Assembly (NCBI GenBank): GCA_040506705.1
Contig: JBEVWG010000007.1
Location: forward strand, 1 to 64,000
Source of the DNA: Thiodiazotropha sp040506705
Lineage (GTDB): Bacteria; Pseudomonadota; Gammaproteobacteria; Chromatiales; Chromatiaceae
Direction: 5' to 3'
Length of the DNA stretch: 64,000 nt
Position 1 is the first letter of the stretch. Each line of letters opens with the position of its first letter. Below are positions 46,209 to 55,327 of this stretch, piece by piece. Position numbers and translations under genes: made by a program. Below the pieces are notes generated by a model. It had not been told where the DNA came from and did not search any database. It worked only from the letters and a program-made list of their open reading frames with translations.

Positions 46209-47588
46209 ATGGAACCCTCAGGGACAAAACTAAATACTACCGGTTATCGTCTTGCCAAGCGCTATGGTATAACCAGTCTAGCCGCAATGGCAGCAACCTT
46301 AGTGGTTATCTTTTTTTTCATACGATTCGAAGCACTTTCAATTATTGAAGATGCCAGCAAGCGAAGTAACGAAACTCTTACCATAGCCACAGAGTATGCC
46401 CTGAATGACCATTTTGTGATGTTTCTCAATGTGGTTAAGAATAATAAGGACCGCGAAATATCACATATGCCGTTTGAGCCGGTATTGGAGCGTGTCATCA
46501 GAAAAATGCTCTCTGACACCCATGTGGTCAGAATCAAGCTCTACAACCTTTCTGGCAAGGTGGTCTATACGACAGACCCATCCTACATAGAGGATGATGA
46601 AGAGCACAACGAGGCCTTCTCCTCTGCAATCAGTGGTATTCCAGCAACAAGTACGGTCTATGAGAGCACTATTAAGCTCTTCAGACCGACTAAAGAGAAT
46701 AGCTTGGTACAAACTTACGTGCCAATTAGAGCTACTGAGAAATCTCCCGTTCTTGGGGTGATGGAGATCTACTCAGACATTAGTGGTTATATTGTTGAGG
46801 CGAATAAAACCACTTTTCTGTTACTGATCGTCATCCTGCTTCTGATGGCATTCCTCTACTTTTTCCTACTGCTGCATATCAAAAGATCAGAACGTATTAT
46901 AGAGCGCCAAAACAGAGAGACCAGAGAGAAGAAAAAGCTTCTCGAGTTTCTGACCTCGAAAATGATTACAGCTCAAGAGGATGAGAAAAAGCGTATTGCA
47001 TTTGAACTGCATGAGGATGTCGTGCAGACCTTGTCTGGTGTAAAAATGCAGCTAGAGCGCTATATTTTGTCGATTGGTGAGCTGGATGAAGACGATAACG
47101 CAACCGAGCTTTCAAAAAATATCATACCTGTGTTGCAAGAAGCGGCTCATAGAATAAGGTCGGTGGCGATAGATCTTCGGCCTCCGAGTCTGGATGATTT
47201 TGGGCTTAAGGCGGCTTTGAACTCACTTGTCTCTGAGTGCCATACGATCACGACAGGTTTGCAAATCAGCATAGATATCGCGGTTGATGAGGATCAGATC
47301 TATCGGGATCAGAAATCAATTCTCTATCGAATGTTTAAAGATACACTGAAAATGATATGTTTAGATGAACACCTGGATGGTGAAGTAAACTTCACTATGG
47401 AAAAGGTGGAAAATCACCTGGTTCTACGTGCTGAGATTGACAGTAATATGATTGAACCAAAGTATCAGAATAAGTTGCCTGGTTTCTTTATATCTTTGCA
47501 GGAGAAAACAATTCTTTCAGGTGGTGAATTCTATATCCTTGCGATGGAGAAAGATCATTTGGTAGTACAGTCAGTCTGGTCATCTTGA
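46209..47588 (+). CDS. Membrane HisKA_3 histidine kinase with degenerate ATPase domain
   Basis: 459 residues from the ATG at 46209; a GTG at 46197 is also possible. Two membrane helices (about residues 22-40 and 202-222) enclose a periplasmic sensor domain of about 160 residues. The dimerisation helix EDEKKRIAFELHEDVVQTLS keeps the phosphoacceptor His. The HATPase region does not show the N-box (it reads MFKDTLKMICLDEHL), the G1 DxGxG or the G2 GxGL. The last 90 residues lack every ATP-binding motif. It probably cannot use ATP itself and may be phosphorylated by, or control, the soluble kinase encoded at 26195-27028. It follows the cytochrome/binding-protein fusion, a likely signal donor. Confidence 0.82.
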   Translation: MEPSGTKLNTTGYRLAKRYGITSLAAMAATLVVIFFFIRFEALSIIEDASKRSNETLTIATEYALNDHFVMFLNVVKNNKDREISHMPFEPVLERVIRKMLSDTHVVRIKLYNLSGKVVYTTDPSYIEDDEEHNEAFSSAISGIPATSTVYESTIKLFRPTKENSLVQTYVPIRATEKSPVLGVMEIYSDISGYIVEANKTTFLLLIVILLLMAFLYFFLLLHIKRSERIIERQNRETREKKKLLEFLTSKMITAQEDEKKRIAFELHEDVVQTLSGVKMQLERYILSIGELDEDDNATELSKNIIPVLQEAAHRIRSVAIDLRPPSLDDFGLKAALNSLVSECHTITTGLQISIDIAVDEDQIYRDQKSILYRMFKDTLKMICLDEHLDGEVNFTMEKVENHLVLRAEIDSNMIEPKYQNKLPGFFISLQEKTILSGGEFYILAMEKDHLVVQSVWSS

Positions 47589-47625
47589 ACCTATTCAGAG
47601 ATTCACTAAATTTTACTTCTCAGTG

Positions 47626-50442
47626 TCAGTCAGCCAGCTGGATAGGCTGAGGTCTTTCGATACCATAACCTTGGGCAAAATCAACGCCTATTGCAGTCAG
47701 CCAGTCAATGATTGCTCGATCCTCAACAAACTCAGCAATGGTCTCAATATTCAGCAGTCTGGAGATCTGGCAGATAGACTCCACGATTGCAGCATCCAGG
47801 GGGTCATCAGGTAGGTCACGGATAAAACACCCATCGATTTTTACATAATCTACGGGGAGTGTTTTAAGGTAATTGAAAGAAGACAAACCACTGCCGAAAT
47901 CATCCAAGGCAAATTTTACCTTGAGCCTTTTCAGTCTCCCTATGTAGTTTAGGGCCTTCTGCAGATTTCCTATTGCGGCTGTTTCAGTGATCTCAAAACA
48001 GATTCTTTCGCCCAATTCAGGGTTTTGATGCAAACGTGCCTCAACACCTTCCAGGATATGGCGATTGGCTAGAGAGCCACCGGAGAGATTGATGAAAAGA
48101 CTGATATCACTGTTTTCAGGGATCATTAACCAGTTACATGCTTTGTGAATCACCCATTCATCCACTCGATGCATAATGTCATACCGCTCTGCGGCAGGAA
48201 TAAACTGTCCGGGCATTACAAGTTGTTGGTTTTCGTCGACCATTCTGACTAGAACTTCGTGATAGATTCTGGAGGATGCCTCCCGTGAGAGGGGTTGTAT
48301 GCGTTGGGTATAGAGAACCAACCGCTCTTCGTTAAGTGCCGCTTTAATGTGTGTAACCCAGTTCATCTCACTGCGTCGCTCAACTATCAGTTGATCATCT
48401 GCCTGGTAGACGTGCGTTCGGTTACGTCCCTGTTCCTTTGCGCTGTAGCAGGCCAGATCAGCCAGACTCAACGCGTTTGGATCGGGCAAATCACTATTTA
48501 TTTCGACTATCCCGAAACTGGCGCCGATCTGAAAATGACGTTCCTCCCAGGCAAAGGGGAAGTCCGCGAGACTGCTACGTAGTTGCTCTGCAGTATTAAG
48601 GCCGTGATCAACATCACAGCCTTTCATTAGTAATCCAAATTCATCACCCCCCAGACGTGCGAGCATGTCAGACTCCCGGGTATGACTCAGCAGCAGAGTA
48701 GCAACTTGCTTGAGTAATTCGTCACCTGCCACATGACCGACTGTGTCGTTGACAACTTTAAATTGATCCAGATCGATATAGATCAGTACATGCTCTCCCA
48801 TACCATTCAATGCAAGTCCGACATGCTTTTCTAATTCTTGATCAAATGCAGTACGGCTCCACAATCCAGTGAGGTTGTCATGCATTGCCTGATATTCAAT
48901 TTTCCGTTGCAGTTGCCGTGAAACGGATACATCATGAAATACCAAAACCACCCCAATGATCTGGCCTGATTCATTGCGTATAGGTGCGGCGGAGTCTGAA
49001 ATGGCTATCTCTTTACCTTCTCGATTGATCAGCAGGGTTTGGTAGCCGAGGTTGATAACCCGCTCCTCACGCAAGCAGTGTTCTACCAGGTTTTCTATTG
49101 GGGTACGCTCATTCTCATCAATTATTGGGTAGACCTCTTCCAGCGTCCTGCCATCTGCATCCTCGTTTTGCCAGCCGGTCAGCTTCTCCGCAATTGGGTT
49201 TAGGAATGTAATGAGACCATTTGCATCTGTAGTGATGACGCCATCGCCAATAGAGCTTAGGGTGACTAATGCGCGTTCCCGTTCTTCATAAAGGGTTGAT
49301 TCAAGTTCTTTCTGCTCAGTAATGTCAACATGTGTGCCGGCCATTCGCACCATTTCCCCATCGCTATTTCCCCAGGCACGGCCACGGGTCAATATCCAGC
49401 GTAAGCTGCCATCTTTATGGCGCATACGATGCAGGATTTCATAAGTTGAAGCTGGATCTTGCAGGTGAGCCTTGAGGTTGCTAAGCACAGCGGGTCGGTC
49501 TTCGGGATGGATCAGATCTTCCCAGGATTGATAGTGATCAGCAATCTCATGTTCCTGATAACCCAGCATCTCTTTCCATCGCGGTGAATAGTAGACTTTG
49601 TTGGTTGTTAAATCCCAGTCCCATATGCCGTCATTGCTGCCTTCCAATGCATAGCGCAGTCGTTCTTCGCTGGCACTGATGCGCTCATTCATCAATTCGA
49701 CCTCGTTCTCCCTTTCAACCAAGGTGTCGAGCATATGATTCATGTCATCAGATAATTGACCCAGTTCGTCTGGTCGTTTCAGATGGCAGTGTTGATCGCG
49801 ATCTCCCGCTTCAATGCCTTTGGCGAATCCAGCCAGTTTACGGATGTCCTGGGTTAGACCACGGCTCATCAACCAGGCAAAAATGACGCCGACGAAGATG
49901 GCAATTACGGTATAGATCAGCCCCTCCTGGGTAACTACTTGAAGATTTTCAGTAATCGCTGCACGGCTGATACTTACCCGGGCCCAGCCAATATGATTCT
50001 CTTCAACCATGATTGGGTGGGAAACATCGATTTGCAGGGGGTTGTCGAGAAGGATTTGGGTGGTTTTAGGTGCCTGCAATAGTTGCAGGCTGACAGCATC
50101 ATTGACATAACTACCCACTTTGCTGCGGTCTGTATAGCCCAGTACCTGGCCTTGCAGATCGATAAAAAGGGCATATTGCAGGCCAGGAAACTTCTGCTGA
50201 GAGAGAATAACTTCTTCGATGCCGATGTAATCTCTGGCCAGAATCCAGGAGGTGCCATTAGCTGCCAGCGTTTCGGCTAAGGAGATAGCCTGCTGTTGGG
50301 ATTGAGCCAGCAGAAAATCCTGTTGGCGAGTGACCAGGTCATAGACAAAGACGGTCATCAGAAAAGCATGGACCAAGGAGATACCGAGCATCAGTTGACG
50401 CCCGATGGATGCAGTCCAGAAGTGGTGAAACAGCTTCAGCAT
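47626..50442 (-). CDS. Membrane PAS-GGDEF-EAL cyclic-di-GMP enzyme
   Basis: 938 residues from the ATG at 50442 (a GTG at 50460 would overlap the upstream gene). A helix near residues 14-34 and another near 170-190 flank a periplasmic sensor. A HAMP domain follows (around LTQDIRKLAGFAKGIEAGDR), then two PAS domains (about 255-380 and 385-505). GGDEF is intact (LARLGGDEFGLLM). In the EAL domain the first motif reads EVLVR but the other metal and catalytic residues are kept (INLSGG, CFEITE, LDDFGSG, VKIDG, AQGYGI). Either or both activities could work. It is paired with the PhnD-like lipoprotein directly upstream, which probably controls it from the periplasm. Confidence 0.92.
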   Translation of the reverse strand: MLKLFHHFWTASIGRQLMLGISLVHAFLMTVFVYDLVTRQQDFLLAQSQQQAISLAETLAANGTSWILARDYIGIEEVILSQQKFPGLQYALFIDLQGQVLGYTDRSKVGSYVNDAVSLQLLQAPKTTQILLDNPLQIDVSHPIMVEENHIGWARVSISRAAITENLQVVTQEGLIYTVIAIFVGVIFAWLMSRGLTQDIRKLAGFAKGIEAGDRDQHCHLKRPDELGQLSDDMNHMLDTLVERENEVELMNERISASEERLRYALEGSNDGIWDWDLTTNKVYYSPRWKEMLGYQEHEIADHYQSWEDLIHPEDRPAVLSNLKAHLQDPASTYEILHRMRHKDGSLRWILTRGRAWGNSDGEMVRMAGTHVDITEQKELESTLYEERERALVTLSSIGDGVITTDANGLITFLNPIAEKLTGWQNEDADGRTLEEVYPIIDENERTPIENLVEHCLREERVINLGYQTLLINREGKEIAISDSAAPIRNESGQIIGVVLVFHDVSVSRQLQRKIEYQAMHDNLTGLWSRTAFDQELEKHVGLALNGMGEHVLIYIDLDQFKVVNDTVGHVAGDELLKQVATLLLSHTRESDMLARLGGDEFGLLMKGCDVDHGLNTAEQLRSSLADFPFAWEERHFQIGASFGIVEINSDLPDPNALSLADLACYSAKEQGRNRTHVYQADDQLIVERRSEMNWVTHIKAALNEERLVLYTQRIQPLSREASSRIYHEVLVRMVDENQQLVMPGQFIPAAERYDIMHRVDEWVIHKACNWLMIPENSDISLFINLSGGSLANRHILEGVEARLHQNPELGERICFEITETAAIGNLQKALNYIGRLKRLKVKFALDDFGSGLSSFNYLKTLPVDYVKIDGCFIRDLPDDPLDAAIVESICQISRLLNIETIAEFVEDRAIIDWLTAIGVDFAQGYGIERPQPIQLAD

Positions 50443-50449
50443 AATATGA

Positions 50450-51373
50450 CTAGCCAGCACCGCCTACAGGGCGAACTTTCTGTGTAAAGTTATCGATGAA
50501 CTGCCTAACCACATCATAAGATTGATTTTCAGCAGTTTCAAATCGAGACAGTTCCATCGGTCTTAAAATCTCTCTTCCAGGCTCGTGTTTATGCAGATTG
50601 ACGAGCAGATCATGAACCTGTTGCACAATTGCTTTCGGTACTACGGGTAGAACCACCAGGCTGTTATTGATGAGAGAGTCAGTCTTCCAGATAACCGATA
50701 ATTCCTCTTCCAGCTCAGGTCTTTGCTTGGCTAATGCTATCCAGGGCGGTGGCCAGGTAGCGCCCGCAGCTGTCTGTTTGAGGTATACGTTCATGATCGA
50801 GGACTCCTGAGAACCAACATAGCGGTTATCAAGATCCTTCATGACATCAACCCCATTAGTTTGCAGATAGTATTGGGGCATCATTGTGGCGGCCAGGGCA
50901 GTGGGCGCAGGATAGCTGACTTTTCTGCCTTTTAGATCTGAGACCCGACTGATTCCGCTATCCTTTCTGACCAGAATGATACCTCTGAAATTTGTGTCGT
51001 CTCCCATCTTCGCAAATACGCGGTAGCCTTTGTCGATAGCGTTAATAGTCTGAAAGGGGTTGGGTAAACTGAAATGAAACTCACCGGCATAGAGTTTCTT
51101 ATCGTAAGCGGCGTAGTTGCGCGATGCTTCAAGCTTGAATCTTACCCCTGGGATTTGCTCACTGAGGTAATCCGTTAGAGGGCTAAAGACCGCATATAGC
51201 TTTTGAGGATTGTGCAGGGGGTGGACACCAAAGTGATAGACAGTATCAGTTATTGGCGGTGTGGTTGAAAATGTGGGTCTATAGCTGGGTTCTGTTGTCT
51301 GTTCGCAGCCACTTAGCAATAGCAATAAGGGGAGCCAAAGAAGTGGGTTTTTAATTATTGATAACTTCCACAT
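50450..51373 (-). CDS. PhnD-like periplasmic binding lipoprotein
   Basis: 307 residues from the ATG at 51373; a TTG 18 bases upstream is also open. The signal peptide ends with lipobox LLSGC (Cys near 23). The mature part has the phosphate/phosphonate-binding (PhnD) fold pattern: YHFGVHPLHNPQKLYAVFSP, GEFHFSLPNPFQTINAID, FRGIILVRKDSGISRVSDLK. No ABC permease or ATPase is nearby. Its stop lies 8 bases before the GGDEF-EAL gene, so it is more likely the ligand-sensing partner of that enzyme than a transporter part. Confidence 0.87.
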   Translation of the reverse strand: MWKLSIIKNPLLWLPLLLLLSGCEQTTEPSYRPTFSTTPPITDTVYHFGVHPLHNPQKLYAVFSPLTDYLSEQIPGVRFKLEASRNYAAYDKKLYAGEFHFSLPNPFQTINAIDKGYRVFAKMGDDTNFRGIILVRKDSGISRVSDLKGRKVSYPAPTALAATMMPQYYLQTNGVDVMKDLDNRYVGSQESSIMNVYLKQTAAGATWPPPWIALAKQRPELEEELSVIWKTDSLINNSLVVLPVVPKAIVQQVHDLLVNLHKHEPGREILRPMELSRFETAENQSYDVVRQFIDNFTQKVRPVGGAG

Positions 51374-51588
51374 ATCAAAAAAGCGGTCCAAAAATTTTAC
51401 TCTATCATTAGAAACCTAGCGGCAGGGGGGCTAAAAAGATTAACATCTTCGATTTGGACCAGGAGCAGTCTATTCATCAGGGGGGCATCGCAAACACCAG
51501 AGCAAAGGCGAGAAACTGTTACTCAGCCCATCTCCATGAAGGATTCGAAGAGATCCAACATGGCCCGCTGGTCTCAGGAGAAGGCTAC

Positions 51589-51636
51589 AGGCACCCCCCT
51601 GAACAACAATAATAGATAAAAATATCAAGGGTGCCT
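51589..51636. repeat. Inverted repeat downstream of sulP-like gene
   Basis: AGGCACCC (51589-51596) and GGGTGCCT (51629-51636) form 8-bp arms around a 32-base AT-rich loop, starting 21 bases after the transporter stop. It is a possible factor-dependent end or protein site; there is no T-run. Confidence 0.35.
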
Positions 51637-51656
51637 TCGATCAATTAATTAAGTGG

Positions 51657-53423
51657 TTAAGGATTTTTTTTCTGACACTCATGAAAAATACGCTGTGTGC
51701 AACTGGCGCATATCGATTTGTCCAGTTTTTGGTATATACCCCTGATTGCTGCGGTTTTTGATTGGAAAACGTTTCTGGCTCCCGTCGCATCCAGACAGCC
51801 ATATTTTTCCAAAGAGGTCCACAATCCTTTGGTAACATTGGTTATATAGAGGTTACCCTGATTCTCTTTTCTAAGACGAGCCTCTTCCGCTATCGCCTCA
51901 CCACCCTGAAGATCGACGAAATTGATACCCTGGGCGATGATCGCGAGGTGTTTTTGTTGCGGTGCTTCCGACCTTATTTTGTCGAATCTCTCCTGAACGT
52001 GGTTGACCGAGCCAAAAAATAGCGAACCATCGATACGAACGAACTTCAATTGTGGGCATTCGGGGAGTTCGCTGTTACATGAGAAGGCTCTTTTATGCAG
52101 ACGTGGATCTGGAATGCGGGAGGTGATTAAAGGTTTTGAAACCCGCTCCAGGTAGAGGACAAGAGAGAGAAGTACTCCGGCAAAGATAGCAAATTCCAGT
52201 TCCAGAAAAAGCGCGCTGAAAAAGGTGACCAGTAGCACACCACTCTCCCGTTTGGAGGTGTGGAGGATATGCTTGATCTCTTTAAAGTCGATCAATCCCC
52301 AGGCAACCAGAAACAGAATGCCTGCCATGCCAGCTTTTGGCAGATAGGCTGCCAATGGAGCCACCAGGAGCACGATCACCATCAGGAAGAGGCCTGCTGA
52401 GACCGCCGCTATTGGGGTTTTAGCCCCTGCTTGGTAGTTGAGGCCGCTTCTGTTGAAAGAGCCTGTTGCAACATATCCAGAGAAAAATGCACCGGCAATA
52501 TTTGACAGACCCTGACCGACAAATTCCTGATTACCATTGATCCGATATCCGCCACGTGCTGCCAGGGAGCGACCAATAGATACAGCCTCGGTAAGTGCAA
52601 AGAGGGTGACTGCTAGTGCAGATGGGGCTAGATTCTTGATGTTCTCCAGGGTGAGATTGGGGGCTGACAGAGGCGGCAAGGTATCTGGTAAAGCACCGAC
52701 TGTAACAATGCCTGTAATGGATTCACCGAGAAACTGGTTCAGACCAAATGCTAATAGACTGCCGGATACCATCGCAAAAATCATGTATGGAATCTGCGGT
52801 AACCAGCGTTTTACCAACACGCCACTGAATAGTGTGAATAGGGCAACACTGGTGACATAAACATTGATTTGACTGAATTGGGAAGCAAACTGGATGAGAA
52901 TATCGTGTAGATGACCACCGCCTTCCATGCTTATGCCAAAAAAGTACTTTAACTGTTTTGCAGCAATCAATATCGCTGCACCGGCAGTAAAACCTACAAC
53001 AACCGAGTGGGAGATGAAATTGACCAGAGCACCCATACGTGCGAGACCCAGGGCCAATTCAAACAGACCAACAAGAAAAGTCATGGTCAACGCCAGAGAG
53101 ACGTAGTCGATAGTCCCAGGTTCAGCGTAAACCGACAGGGCTGAAAAAAGTACGATTGATGCCGCTGTGGTAGGGCCGGATACAAGGTGCTTCGAGGAGC
53201 CAAAGAGGGCTGCAATGACAGCCGGTATCATACCTGCGTAGAGTCCATATTGCGGTGGCATACCAGCAATGGCAGCAAAGGCAACCCCCTGGGGAAGCAC
53301 GACAATGGCACCGGTTAATCCGGCAGATAGATCGGCACGCAGATCACGATTTGACGTATTTGGCAGCCAATTCAGAAAGGGTAGAAACCAGCTCCACCAG
53401 GCAGGATGAGTCGTTGTTTGCAT
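51657..53423 (-). CDS. SulP family anion (sulfate) transporter with STAS domain
   Basis: 588 residues. The N-terminal cytoplasmic lead WLPNTSNRDLRADLSAGLTG is followed by about 12-14 membrane helices, with the family pattern VVLPQGVAFAAIAGMPPQYGLYAGMIPA in the first (about residues 40-68). A C-terminal STAS domain (about residues 450-560: LKFVRIDGSLFFGSVNHV) regulates such carriers. Substrates in this family are sulfate, bicarbonate or other anions; sulfate export or import would fit a sulfur oxidiser. The tail has a CxxC-type pair (SICASCTQ). Monocistronic. Two near-identical 16-bp sites lie upstream. Confidence 0.9.
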   Translation of the reverse strand: MQTTTHPAWWSWFLPFLNWLPNTSNRDLRADLSAGLTGAIVVLPQGVAFAAIAGMPPQYGLYAGMIPAVIAALFGSSKHLVSGPTTAASIVLFSALSVYAEPGTIDYVSLALTMTFLVGLFELALGLARMGALVNFISHSVVVGFTAGAAILIAAKQLKYFFGISMEGGGHLHDILIQFASQFSQINVYVTSVALFTLFSGVLVKRWLPQIPYMIFAMVSGSLLAFGLNQFLGESITGIVTVGALPDTLPPLSAPNLTLENIKNLAPSALAVTLFALTEAVSIGRSLAARGGYRINGNQEFVGQGLSNIAGAFFSGYVATGSFNRSGLNYQAGAKTPIAAVSAGLFLMVIVLLVAPLAAYLPKAGMAGILFLVAWGLIDFKEIKHILHTSKRESGVLLVTFFSALFLELEFAIFAGVLLSLVLYLERVSKPLITSRIPDPRLHKRAFSCNSELPECPQLKFVRIDGSLFFGSVNHVQERFDKIRSEAPQQKHLAIIAQGINFVDLQGGEAIAEEARLRKENQGNLYITNVTKGLWTSLEKYGCLDATGARNVFQSKTAAIRGIYQKLDKSICASCTQRIFHECQKKNP

Positions 53424-53801
53424 GAAATTTTTACTTCTATGAAATTCATGAGTCTCATGTTGTGAGACTGATGCTTGAATTGCAGTGCAACATGAATGAT
53501 CTGGTTCTGTTCACCCCTATGACAGCCTTGTCTAGCTATAAACATCCAGTGTCATGTTCACCATTTAATGATCTTATTGCACTGTTCGTGCCATGAGTCG
53601 GTGCCGTTAAGTTATTGATTGTAAGTAGATAATTAGAGGCGCTGATTTGATGGCGTTGCATTTTGCAATCGTTCATTCACAGGAATGTCGTAGAACTACT
53701 GAATTGTGTGAGATGTAAGGTTTGTTGCAATCCGTAACTATCGTTGCGTTTTGCAATACCTGGATCGATAGGGTGATCTAATATGGAGGGTCACAGTGGG
53801 T
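53424..53801. other. 378-bp region upstream of the SulP gene
   Basis: No gene is seen. It holds the two CGTTGC(A/G)TTTTGCAAT sites and a TCTCA-TGTTG-TGAGA palindrome close to the transporter start (about 53453-53467). Confidence 0.6.
53654..53757. promoter_or_regulatory. Paired 16-bp operator-like sites
   Basis: CGTTGCATTTTGCAAT (53654-53669) and CGTTGCGTTTTGCAAT (53742-53757) differ at one base and lie 88 bp apart in the same orientation. Each contains the inverted repeat TTGC(A/G)-TTT-TGCAA. They lie 231-334 bases upstream of the SulP start and just past the end of the protease gene, so they may bind a repressor or activator of the transporter. Confidence 0.45.
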
Positions 53802-54812
53802 TTAGGGTTTCTTAAGATTTAAAACAGCCAACATCCCTTTTCGATAGATCTGAATGTTTATTGATTGTCCTTTTTTATATTGATCAATTTTGCCTCGTAT
53901 TGCTTGCAGGCTATTTTGGCTATCGAGAGGAATGCCGGCAACAGAGACGATGATGTCACCACCCAGCAAGAGTTCTTGACCATCAATAGTTGCTGGAACA
54001 CTGCCCTCACGCAATCCCAATCTGTCTGCAGCTGAGCCATCGGCGATTTTTTGCACTAACACCCCTTGCTCAAGAGGAAAGTTGATAGCCTTGGCAATAT
54101 CTGGGGTAATGGAAATGGCGTTAAGACCGCTCCAAAAGTTGCTCCTTTCTAACATCAATCTGCGTGCGGTATTTGAAGTAACAGCAAAGCCAATACCCTG
54201 GTTTCCGCCAGATGTACTCTCTATGTGACTGACTATTCCGATCACTTCACCATTGAGATTACATACCGGACCTCCGGAATTGCCCTGATTGATGGCGGCA
54301 TCAGTTTGAAAAAAATCACCGAGTAGGAAAGATTTACCTAAATCATGCCCTGAGTGTTTGGCACTGATATGACCGGTGGTTAATGTGTGGTGCAGGCCAT
54401 ATGGTGAGCCTATTACAAAGATCTCGTTACCAATAGCGACTTTGTCTGAATCTCCAAGCTCAGCACTAATTAGATTATCAGGGATTTTTTGTAACCGGAG
54501 TAGGGCGAGATCTGCTGCAGGCTCAGAGCCTATTACCTTAGCCAACGCCCGTTGACCATCTTTGAATTCGACATGAACAGCATCACTTGTATGAACAACA
54601 TGTGCGGCAGTTAAAATATCCCCCTTGTTGCTGATAACAATACCTGTGCCAATACCTCGATCCACTTTTTCGGAAAGAGGGGATTTTGAATAGGTATGGA
54701 GTGTAACAACAGCGGGATCTACTTTCGCAAACAACGAACTGAAATTAGTTGCATGACCTATGACTGGAAATAGTAGTAGAGATAAAAGAAACAAAAAAAT
54801 TGATTGGTTCAA
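53802..54812 (-). CDS. DegS/HtrA-type periplasmic serine protease
   Basis: 336 residues with an N-terminal signal or anchor (about residues 1-21). A trypsin-like protease domain (about residues 25-225) has the triad His in ILTAAHVVH, Asp in AADLALLRL and Ser in NQGNSGGPV. A single PDZ domain follows (about residues 235-330). The one-PDZ size resembles DegS rather than DegP. It cuts misfolded or signalling envelope proteins. No sigma-E or rseA gene is near, so DegS function is not proven. Monocistronic. Confidence 0.88.
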   Translation of the reverse strand: MNQSIFLFLLSLLLFPVIGHATNFSSLFAKVDPAVVTLHTYSKSPLSEKVDRGIGTGIVISNKGDILTAAHVVHTSDAVHVEFKDGQRALAKVIGSEPAADLALLRLQKIPDNLISAELGDSDKVAIGNEIFVIGSPYGLHHTLTTGHISAKHSGHDLGKSFLLGDFFQTDAAINQGNSGGPVCNLNGEVIGIVSHIESTSGGNQGIGFAVTSNTARRLMLERSNFWSGLNAISITPDIAKAINFPLEQGVLVQKIADGSAADRLGLREGSVPATIDGQELLLGGDIIVSVAGIPLDSQNSLQAIRGKIDQYKKGQSINIQIYRKGMLAVLNLKKP

Positions 54813-55053
54813 TGTCTGAAAATCCTACTGAAAGTTTGGTTATTAACCCGATTCTACTACTATGGATCAGAGAAGAGTAAAAACCAATGGTCGCTGATTT
54901 CAAGTAACGCAGAAATATATATTATCAAGATATCAATGCTAATATCCCAATGGCGAGGCGTGTTGAATCAATAACCTGATACTACTAAGCTTGATGTAAC
55001 TCTCTGATTGACTATTAGTGTTAACAGGCCCCAACATAATAAAGAGGTTAAAG

Positions 55054-55308
55054 ATGTCAGCAAGTCGCTTTTTGACAATTCACTATCTGGATGGCTCAAA
55101 TGAGACTTTCACCTTTCCCAAGCAAGCGAAGGATCATTTTGATCTTATGAGTAAATTGAATGACGCTATGAAGACAGATCGATTTGTTATTGAAGCCGAT
55201 GGCCATCTGCATGTCATACCGCTGACTTCAATTAAGCGTCTGCAGTTCTCGCCAGCTCCCGACACTTTGCCCCAGGGTGTAATTGCTGGTGCCTCACTTA
55301 ATAGTTAA
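55054..55308 (+). CDS. Small conserved-looking protein of unknown function (84 aa)
   Basis: 84 residues from the ATG at 55054, preceded by AAAGAGG about 7 bases upstream; a further ATG-less extension to 55018 is not supported. It has FLTIHYLDGSNETFTFPKQA, then IEADGHLHVIPLTSIKRLQF. That suggests a small beta-rich cytoplasmic domain in which strands alternate with charged turns. No signal, helix anchor or known motif is visible. It converges on the RND pump gene with a 19-base gap. Confidence 0.65.
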   Translation: MSASRFLTIHYLDGSNETFTFPKQAKDHFDLMSKLNDAMKTDRFVIEADGHLHVIPLTSIKRLQFSPAPDTLPQGVIAGASLNS

Positions 55309-55327
55309 GGGCGCTCAGCTTATCTGT

